Assembly (NCBI GenBank): GCA_028869725.1
Contig: JAGWRJ010000423.1
Location: 1-8,508, forward strand
Direction of reading: 5' to 3'
DNA length: 8,508 nucleotides
DNA from: Alphaproteobacteria bacterium
GTDB taxonomy: Bacteria; Pseudomonadota; Alphaproteobacteria; Micropepsales; Micropepsaceae
In this document: positions 1 through 5,700 of the stretch, piece by piece
Position numbering within the stretch: the stretch's first letter is position 1
Layout: each line of letters starts with the position of its first letter
The notes under the pieces: generated by a model
The model's input: only the letters and a program-made list of their open reading frames with translations
What the model was told of the DNA's origin: nothing
Databases searched by the model: none
Program-made: the position numbers and the translations under genes

Positions 1-190
1 CGATAACCATTACGTCAACTGATTTGCATCGAACCTCAGCCGGGCATGCTTAAGAACTGTTGTCCAGCAAGATCTTCGTCGCCTACAACGCGTCTTCAGC
101 AGCCACGAAGACAAGATGTCCATCAGAACGCGTCAGGTGCGTCCAGATCAAGTCCGTGCGATTGCGGGCCTCTGATGCATACGGCCTCAC
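1..190. other. Left-edge segment without a supported gene
   Basis: I see no convincing start codon with a ribosome binding site, no tRNA-like cloverleaf and no hairpin followed by a T run. The one notable property is on the minus strand: the frame of the neighbouring gene (191-1006) stays open past its TGA stop to a TAG at 83-85, which is treated as a finding. Plus-strand frames are open here, but they run straight through that gene in antisense and have no supporting signals. Confidence 0.4.
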
Positions 191-1006
191 TCAAGAATCG
201 TCCGTGTCGCTCGGCAGACGAACCTGCTCGAGGCGGTCGTCGGACCCCAAATCCGACAGCAGGTCGCGCTTCGGCTCCAGCACCGCGCCTTCGTCCAGCA
301 CCAAGGCCCCCGACTCCTCATTCAAAGTGGCGGTGCCGCGCAGGATGTGCGGACAATTCAGGGCATCTCGGATCTCATCAAATGGCCACCTCGTGATGAA
401 CTCCATGCCTGAAATGGTCTGGATCAGGGCGGTATCTGGACCCCACGTTCGACCAATGTACTTGACCTGTTCTTCGATCGTGATTTTCTTGGCCTTGCTC
501 GAGACGTCACTGAGCATGCTCTTGGGGAGGATGGGCAGAGTCCTGGTGACCGAACCGTAGGTGTAGGTCAGGACGATGCCATCACATGCAGCAGCGGCCA
601 AGGCGCAAAGTACCCGCAGCGTAACGGGCGTAACGCTTTGCAACTTCCGCAGTGGCAAGGGCTTCGTACGGGTGGCGTTTGCGCGAATCTGATCTGTGGC
701 CTGATCAAGTGCGTCGAGGATCTCGATGAGATAGGCGTGGACTCCTGCGATATCCGCGGGGCCTTCTTTTTTATCAATGTTCGGCCGCAGCCGATGGCGC
801 ACAACGGCATCGCTTTCAAGCTGCGTGACAATATCGATCTTCCTGCGCAGCAAGATTAAAATGACCGCCAGCTTCTTCAGGCGCGCAAACCTTGCAGGGT
901 CGCGCTTGCTAAGAGGCACAGGATGGCCCTTAATTGGGCGATTCTCTGTGAGGGGTATTGCGATCGCCGGATCGCTGGCGAGTCCTTCCGAATGCGCGTC
1001 GTCCAT
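191..1006 (-). CDS. Hypothetical protein, 271 codons, not recognised
   Basis: I do not recognise this protein and assign no function. It looks genuinely coding: a long uninterrupted frame, mixed secondary-structure propensity and no low-complexity runs. The N-terminal third is rich in Lys/Arg, including a helix-like stretch around residues 40-58 (RFARLKKLAVILILLRRK). There is one moderately hydrophobic segment in the middle (VLCALAAAACDGIVLTY) but no clear signal peptide or transmembrane helix. The C-terminus is acidic (ends DTDDS). The chosen ATG (MDDAHSEG) lies inside repeat R1, just downstream of its hairpin, and has no good ribosome binding site. Compared with repeat R2, R1 lacks one base near 1028. 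Restoring it would join this frame to an upstream ATG at 1152 (MRGNVTEV...), so the gene may once have been about 49 residues longer. It shares its strand with the recombinase and higBA genes but is separated from them by remnants. Confidence 0.65.
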   Translation of the reverse strand: MDDAHSEGLASDPAIAIPLTENRPIKGHPVPLSKRDPARFARLKKLAVILILLRRKIDIVTQLESDAVVRHRLRPNIDKKEGPADIAGVHAYLIEILDALDQATDQIRANATRTKPLPLRKLQSVTPVTLRVLCALAAAACDGIVLTYTYGSVTRTLPILPKSMLSDVSSKAKKITIEEQVKYIGRTWGPDTALIQTISGMEFITRWPFDEIRDALNCPHILRGTATLNEESGALVLDEGAVLEPKRDLLSDLGSDDRLEQVRLPSDTDDS

Positions 1007-1114
1007 CGTGATGTACCGGTGGCCAGCCTTAGTGGCTGGTCTTTATATTTGCCTATAAATTCAAGACCGCCCGTCGGTAGCGACCCCTTCAAGGGGTCAT
1101 TGGCGGACAGTGAG
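972..1114. repeat. Diverged direct repeat R1 over the start of the 271-codon gene
   Basis: This is a direct repeat of 1522-1665. The core (996-1114) matches the other copy at about 92 of 119 positions by hand count, with a single 1-nt gap near 1028. The best-conserved block is the 33 bp ending in the left arm of the hairpin (30 of 33). It holds the hairpin CCAGCC-TTAGT-GGCTGG (1023-1039) and the 17-bp palindrome GACCCCTTCAAGGGGTC (1082-1098). On the minus strand it contributes the start codon and about the first 12 codons of the gene ending at 191. It may be a short non-autonomous mobile repeat or the duplicated 5' end of a gene family. Confidence 0.8.
1082..1098. repeat. 17-bp perfect palindrome GACCCCTTCAAGGGGTC
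   Basis: The 8-bp arms are perfect and flank one central base inside repeat R1. Copy R2 retains only part of it (GACCCCCTCAAGGG followed by CCC). No T run follows on either strand, so an intrinsic terminator is unlikely. A protein-binding site or structural part of the repeat are the alternatives. Confidence 0.5.
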
Positions 1115-1198
1115 GGCACGAACCCATCAACTTCCGTGACATTGCCCCGCATTCGCCCACCACCATGCTCAAAGACCCGCACGCCCGCATCAGCATGA

Positions 1199-1492
1199 GC
1201 ACCGAAGCACCACTGGTTCAAGCCCCTGACCCCGGAAGCCCGGAAGACGATTGGCGAAGACATCAAGGCCGTTCAGTTCGGTTGGCCGCTGGGCATGCCG
1301 TTGGTGCGCAAAATGGATGCGGGATTGTGGGAAGTGCGAAGCACGATCGACGCGGGGATTGCCCGCGTGCTGTTCACCACGGCCGGGCCGGTCATGGTGC
1401 TTCTGCATGGCTGCATCAAGAAGTCGGACAAGGTACCCAGGGATGATCTGAAACTGGCTCTGCGCCGCATGAAGGAGGTTCATCATGGCTAA
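1199..1492 (+). pseudogene. RelE/ParE-type (phage Gp49-like) toxin, N-terminus missing
   Basis: The frame is open from 1199 after an in-frame TGA at 1196-1198 and ends at TAA 1490-1492. The conserved body is recognisable: WFKPLTPEARKTIGEDIKAVQ, then FGWPLGMPLVRK, LWEVRS, IARVLFTTAGPVMVLLHG, IKKSDKVPRDDL and a basic C-terminus. That is the usual order of the Gp49-like toxins, mRNA-cleaving RelE-fold enzymes paired with an HTH antitoxin. Family members normally begin about 20-25 residues earlier, but here no start codon precedes TWFKPL-equivalent residues in frame. The first in-frame ATG (1295) would remove almost a third of the fold. It overlaps the antitoxin start by 8 bp, as in intact pairs. 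I call it a decayed remnant. The 5' break lies at about 1195-1214, where a small frameshift is as possible as a deletion. Confidence 0.8.
1472..1478 (+). promoter_or_regulatory. Ribosome binding site of the broken antitoxin
   Basis: AAGGAGG lies 6 nt before the ATG at 1485. This near-perfect Shine-Dalgarno fixes the antitoxin start and shows that the pair was translationally coupled, with the toxin stop inside the first antitoxin codons. Confidence 0.75.
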
Positions 1493-1631
1493 GCGCAATG
1501 CTCACATTGGCAGCACACTGTTCGCTGCTCGGTCCATCCTTGTGTGCATCGTCCATCGTCTTGTACCGGTGGCCAGCCATTATCGGCTGGCACCTATAAT
1601 TACCCACAAATTCGGGGCCGCCTGCTGCTAG
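1485..1631 (+). pseudogene. HTH antitoxin partner, truncated after about 12 codons
   Basis: The ATG follows a strong ribosome binding site and overlaps the toxin's 3' end. The first residues, MAKRNAHIGSTL, match the typical opening of the XRE-type antitoxins that partner Gp49-like toxins. Similarity stops abruptly at about 1520, exactly where repeat R2 begins. The remaining codons to TAG 1629-1631 are R2 read in an arbitrary frame, so the product would be a 48-residue chimera lacking the helix-turn-helix. Such a protein should neither neutralise toxin nor bind an operator. Possible distal pieces of the same gene lie beyond R2 (about 1688-1864). Confidence 0.75.
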
Positions 1632-1665
1632 CGACCCCCTCAAGGGCCCTCTGGCCGACAGCGAG
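1522..1665. repeat. Diverged direct repeat R2 interrupting the antitoxin
   Basis: This is the second copy of the R sequence (see 972-1114). It begins within 1-2 bp of the point where antitoxin similarity is lost. It keeps the GC stem CCAGCC-ATTATC-GGCTGG (1573-1590), with a different loop from R1. Its two ends resemble each other as imperfect inverted repeats: the left end reads TTCGCTGCTCGGTCCA, the right end on the complement CTCGCTGTCGGCCA. No target-site duplication is visible. On the minus strand it still encodes the MDDAH opening of the 271-codon gene, followed by unrelated residues. Confidence 0.75.
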
Positions 1666-2034
1666 CCCCATATCTTGGGTAAAGCGACTGTGGCCCCTGC
1701 AGGCGCTCAGCTACGCGATCAAAGGGCTGGCGCTCGCGCACGGCCTGACAAAGACGCGGATAGCAATTTCAAGGCGCGGTGCACCCGCTCACGCGAACGA
1801 GGCAATCCGTTCCCTGCATAGCTCAAGCGTTCGGAGCATGACGGCCTCGCCCGATGACCCGTAGCCGGGGGAGCTTGGGCAATGTGATCGCAGCTACGGC
1901 AGCTCGCATCCGTTCCAGAACGTCATCGATCGCGGCATGGGTGTCCGATGCACGCAGTCCTGCAATCGATGAGACGGTGTGAAATGGACTACTTGCATGG
2001 ACCGGGATGGGTGCCCATCCTCGGGAAGGACCCG
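1666..2034. other. Gap between R2 and higA, probably decayed sequence
   Basis: No intact gene is supported. The first half may hold the antitoxin fragment (1688-1864). In the second half a minus-strand frame is open from inside higA down to 1823 and includes a helix-like stretch (DTHAAIDDVLERMRAAVAAI), but it has no start signal of its own and I do not recognise it. No terminator-like hairpin with a T run follows higA. Confidence 0.4.
1688..1864 (+). pseudogene. Possible distal fragment of the broken antitoxin
   Basis: This plus-strand frame contains AIKGLALAHGLTKTRIA (GLTKTRIA at 1742-1765) and then NEAIRSLHS (from 1796). Gp49-partner antitoxins typically have an HTH beginning near LTKTxMA and a later stretch like NxAVTLxTL followed by a basic tail. 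The order and spacing are about right, but the central HTH residues (TSR..LDRLL) cannot be read, so at least one frameshift or deletion would be needed. It lies immediately beyond R2, as expected if R2 had landed in the antitoxin gene. The match is weak and could be chance. Confidence 0.3.
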
Positions 2035-2319
2035 CTAGGACAACGCTTCCAATACGGCCTTGGGATTCTTGTCGACGACCGTGAGCAGAACCTGCGCGGG
2101 CCCGGTTGGCTCGCGCCGCCCTTGCTCCCAATTGCGCAAAGTGCCGGTCCCGACGTGAATCAATTTGGCGAACTTCACCTGGGACAGGCCGGTCTTGGCG
2201 CGGATGCGGCGGACATCGGTGCCGGCGACATGAAACTCGCGTCCGGGCTCCCGCTCACCGCGCACGATCTCGTCCATCTGCCGGACGCTCGCCATCAAAT
2301 CGTCGAAAAACGTGGTCAT
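2035..2319 (-). CDS. higA: HigA-type XRE antitoxin
   Basis: This is the antitoxin of a type II pair. It should bind and neutralise the neighbouring HigB ribonuclease and repress the operon through its DNA-binding domain. The 94-residue form starting MTTFFDDLM has an N-terminal helical, toxin-contacting region (about 1-33), then a helix-turn-helix of the HigA2/NadS kind (about 36-72: VRRIRAKTGLSQVKFAKLIHVGTGTLRNWEQGRREPTG), where the turn motif and the W-E-x-G-x-R-x-P signature are clear. The C-terminal tail (LLTVVDKNPKAVLEAL) is also typical. I chose the ATG at 2319 because it forms an ATGA overlap with the toxin stop and has GGAGG (2328-2332) 8 nt upstream. An ATG five codons earlier would lie upstream of that site. 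Length and domain order match intact family members. Confidence 0.92.
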   Translation of the reverse strand: MTTFFDDLMASVRQMDEIVRGEREPGREFHVAGTDVRRIRAKTGLSQVKFAKLIHVGTGTLRNWEQGRREPTGPAQVLLTVVDKNPKAVLEALS

Positions 2320-2639
2320 GGGTTCCGCCTCCAAAGCGCGATCACCGTGCGCAGGGCTTTGCGCTGTTCGGCAGTCAGGTCGTCCTGCTCGTTTTTGGGA
2401 TAGATCATCAGCATCGCGATTTGCGAGGCGCTGACGAAGTGGTAGTAGATGACGCGTGCACCGCCACGCGTTCCGTGCCCTTTGGCCCGGACTCGGATCT
2501 TGCGCAGCCCTCCCGTGCCCTCGATGAGATCCCCAGCGTCGGGATCACGGGTCAGGCGGCGCTGGAGTACGGCATAGGTTGCATCGTCCAGCAGGGCCAG
2601 GACACGCCGTGTGAAAGTGGGGGTCTCGATGAAGATCAC
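2316..2639 (-). CDS. higB: HigB2-type mRNA-cleaving toxin
   Basis: This is a 107-residue RelE-fold toxin of the HigB2 group, a ribosome-dependent endoribonuclease that halts translation when its antitoxin is lost. Recognised blocks in order are IFIETPTF (2-9), the family hallmark GTGGLRKIRV (41-50), GHGTRGGARVIYY (54-66), and MLMIYPKNEQDDLT (76-89), followed by a basic C-terminal helix ending RALWRR-like. These match Vibrio HigB2 in order, spacing and total length, so it appears intact. The start is GTG. No ribosome binding site precedes it, and the promoter at 2646-2674 puts the transcript start on or beside that codon, implying a leaderless message. The gene is first in the operon, as in hig loci, and its TGA overlaps the higA start. 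It begins 64 bp after the recombinase stop. Confidence 0.92.
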   Translation of the reverse strand: MIFIETPTFTRRVLALLDDATYAVLQRRLTRDPDAGDLIEGTGGLRKIRVRAKGHGTRGGARVIYYHFVSASQIAMLMIYPKNEQDDLTAEQRKALRTVIALWRRNP

Positions 2640-2645
2640 TCAGAA

Positions 2646-2674
2646 ATACTACGTCAGCGGCGTAAGTGCGTCAA
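2646..2674 (-). promoter_or_regulatory. Sigma-70 promoter of higBA
   Basis: Read on the minus strand: TTGACG (2669-2674), a 17-nt spacer, then TAGTAT (2646-2651). Both hexamers are close to consensus at ideal spacing. The -10 ends 6 nt before the toxin GTG, so transcription should begin at or next to the start codon. It fills most of the 64-bp gap between the recombinase stop and higB. Confidence 0.75.
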
Positions 2675-2681
2675 TGGCGTA
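2659..2681 (-). promoter_or_regulatory. Probable HigA operator
   Basis: The minus strand carries TACGCC twice (2676-2681 and 2659-2664), 17 bp apart and bracketing the -35 element. A further TACG/CGTA inverted pair spans 2650-2664. Antitoxins of this family normally autorepress by binding repeats overlapping the promoter. The exact boundaries are inferred. Confidence 0.45.
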
Positions 2682-2703
2682 CTGCACTAGGAACGATGTG
2701 GAT

Positions 2704-5700
2704 TCAGGGAGGCTGCGGCGCTCCAGACAGCGCGCGACGATGCAGCCAGGCCATCGCGAGCAGCCAGTCCAGTGCCGACATCAGCGTCAGTACATCACCT
2801 GATTTTGCGAACTCGCCTGACGGGCGCCGCAGGCGAAGGGTGGTGAATGACCCCTCCATCGAAAGATCGATGAGGTCGGAGTCCACCCCGTGCTGGTTGA
2901 GCAAGGCAATGGCGTCCGCGGTCGACCAGGTGCGCGGCAACACCACGCCCGCCGGATCGACGAGCAGCCGATCGCTGTGCCCAGTAGCGGCCCATCGATC
3001 AGCCAATTGGTACAGCGTCTCACTCGGGGAGCGATCAAGCGCGGCTCGCAATCCTTCGCTGCCTTCAAGCCATCGCGCGGGATGCATCAGGGACCGTGGG
3101 TACCTTAATTGCGGGAGCGGCCAAGGCGCATCACCGCGCATCACCGCGAGATCCTCTGCGGCACGTTCAAGCGCTTCACCTTGGCGGGGTGAAAGCTCAA
3201 CGCGCAGCATGGCCTCTTCAAAACCGTCTCCGGCATGCCGCGCCCGTGCGAAGGCGTCGATATGCCGGGGCAGGAAGTCATATAGACGCCGCAGCGGAGG
3301 CGGCGAGGCATAACGGCGCGTGGGCCGTCTCGCCGGAGCGTGTTTCAGGCGCGCATAGACCACGCCCATGCGGCCGGAGCGGTGAGATTTTCCGGCTCGT
3401 ATCCAGGCCAGATCCAGTGGCTGCGCAACGAGCGCAGTCACCGCAAGGACGCTGGCACGCGGTGCGCTACATCCTTCCCGGAGGCTGTGGGCGAGTGGCA
3501 CAGCGACATCCGCGATGTAGCTCGTCAGCGGTGTCTGGATCCCGGCATGGCCAGAATGACAGAGGGCCGTATGCACATCGCGGGCGCGGCAAGGCGCAAG
3601 TTCCGTTATCGCCTGGTGTCGGGCCGTGACCCGGCGTTTGCGGAGCCAATAGTTCTTGGCCTTGGGCTCTGCGCTGGCCCAGCGCAGCAGTTCGCCATGC
3701 CGCCCCTGCAGGATACCCTTGGCGAAGCGCCGTTTTTCGCCGCGGGTCTCCGCGAAGAGTGGCGTTTTCCAACCTGAATCGGGGGCAAGGCGGGTCTGTT
3801 CTTCGGCGAGCCAGGCGAGCACCCAGGGCCGGGCGCGGGTCCAAAGCGATCCCTCCAGCGGAACGAATCCCAGGGAAGTGTCGGTCTTGGCGCTGCCGAA
3901 GCCCCCGGAGCGATGCAGGTGCAGATAGTCGTGGCCCTCGCCATGGAGATGCAGGTCGCCGTAGAGAAGTCCTCGGGCTGATCCCGGCCGGATGCCGCTG
4001 GCTTCGAGCAGCACGAAGAGCAACAGCCGCAGCTCCGTCAGCCGCTGGAAATCCGGCGCGGCATCCGCAAGCGTCCGTTCGCCCTCCACATCCGCCACGA
4101 GCGCTTCGTACACGGCCTCGACCTCGGCGTCGGTGAAAAGGCCGGGATCGACGCTGGGCAGGCGAGGACCCGCAAAGGACTTGAGGGCGGCCCATGCCAA
4201 CGGATCGCATTGGTACGTTTCTTCGAGAAAGCCATGGAATCGTTGCAATGCCTCGCGCGTTTCGGCCCGAGTGAGCCGCGGGGTGGCTGCAAGGACCGTT
4301 GCATAGGTGGTCTCGATCTCCGCGCCCGTCAATTCCAGTACGGCGCTTCGACCGGCCGCATCCAGCAACCGTTTGGCAAAGCGCTCGACCAAGTCATAAA
4401 TCGTTCGGGGCTCCAGCCCCCGTCGGCGAGGGCCACCGCGCACAATGAGGTGTAGCGCGAACCCGGCGAGCAAGCCCATATTGGTCCGCGCGCCCACCGC
4501 ATCGCGGAAGGCGAGAAGTTCGGTTCGCAGGCGAGCCTTTTGCCCATGACGACTATCCGACGCCAGACCAAGCGTCCGGTGGAAGCGATCCGGATTGAGC
4601 AGTCCGAACAGATCGGTGAGGGATCGGTGCGGAACGGCAGCCGACAATGGCGCTCCCCTTGCTGACGGTCCTGGCTCCGGCTTTGGCGTCGCGGGCGACG
4701 TCGTTGCCGAACCCTCGGATTCATAGAGAGCCTGGGGGCGATCCCGCAGTACGGTTGCAGGATCCTTCAGGGTGCGTACCGGCCAGTCGTCTTCGAGCGC
4801 CAGGCACCGCTCGACCGACACCCCATTCAAGCTGACCTCCTCAAGCATGATCAGACGCTCGGGTCCGGAGAGCTCGAGGCGACCAGCCGCGCGCGCAGTC
4901 GCCGCCACGGCTTCAAGGAGATCTTTGCCCTCCGCTGAAGGGTCGTCGGGACTGAGATGCCTTTTGACCCAGGTGGCCAAGTGCGCCTCTGTCGGTACAT
5001 GGGCGCCTGGGGTTTCCATCCCGCGGCGCACGAGCCACAGTGCCGGCAGCCCGCTGAAAGCCATCGGTTTGGCCACGGTGCCGAGGACCGCGGGCACCCG
5101 CAAGGTGTCCCCCGGTCTTGCAGCGCGCACGGCTTTGGCCGCGGCACTGACGGCGGCGCGGGCCCAAGCGAGGTTCCGGTAAGGGGAATGCAACAGGATG
5201 CCGAGTGTGGCGAGATCGCCGAGGTCATCCCGGTGGTTGGCTTTGGCCTGGGCGAGCAGGCGGGTCCGCATCTGTTCGACCTGGCGTACGGCAAGGCCGA
5301 GTCCCGCAATGAAGGGTGAGGGATCGGCGGTGTGGCTCAGGATCGGGCGCCGCGGGATGAAGCCGCTCGTAAGGCCGTCGCGGTGGCTTTGCTTGAGCAG
5401 CCGCACCAACTCGATGCGGGTGATCATCGCCTCAAGGGCCTCTGCGGGATGTTGATCGCCCTGGCGGACGCGATCAGCGAGCAGCCCGCACAGGTCCTCG
5501 GTCATCTCAAGGACCTTGATTTCTCGGCCATCAGCCGGCCCCACGAGGCGCCGCCGGGTCGTGTCCAGGCGCAGGCCGGGCAGGAACTCGTGCACCGCGT
5601 GCGCCAGTCGCGGCAGGATCGCTTCGCGCACGGCGCGGCCGCGCTCCTTCAGTTCAAGGCGCAACCGCGCCAGCGTCGTGCGATGGTCCTGGAGGTGCTC

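Noticed and set aside
60..560. Plus-strand open frame of 166 codons
   Set aside because: It runs antisense through the 271-codon gene, has no ribosome binding site, and has Ser/Arg-rich composition typical of a shadow frame in high-GC DNA.
617..634. Short direct repeat CGTAACG..CGTAACG
   Set aside because: It lies inside the 271-codon gene and simply encodes a local VTPVTL repetition.
3467..4210. Minus-strand open frame of 247 codons inside the giant gene
   Set aside because: Its Arg/Pro/Gly-rich composition and full overlap with the better-supported recombinase frame mark it as a shadow. The recombinase motifs are in the other frame.
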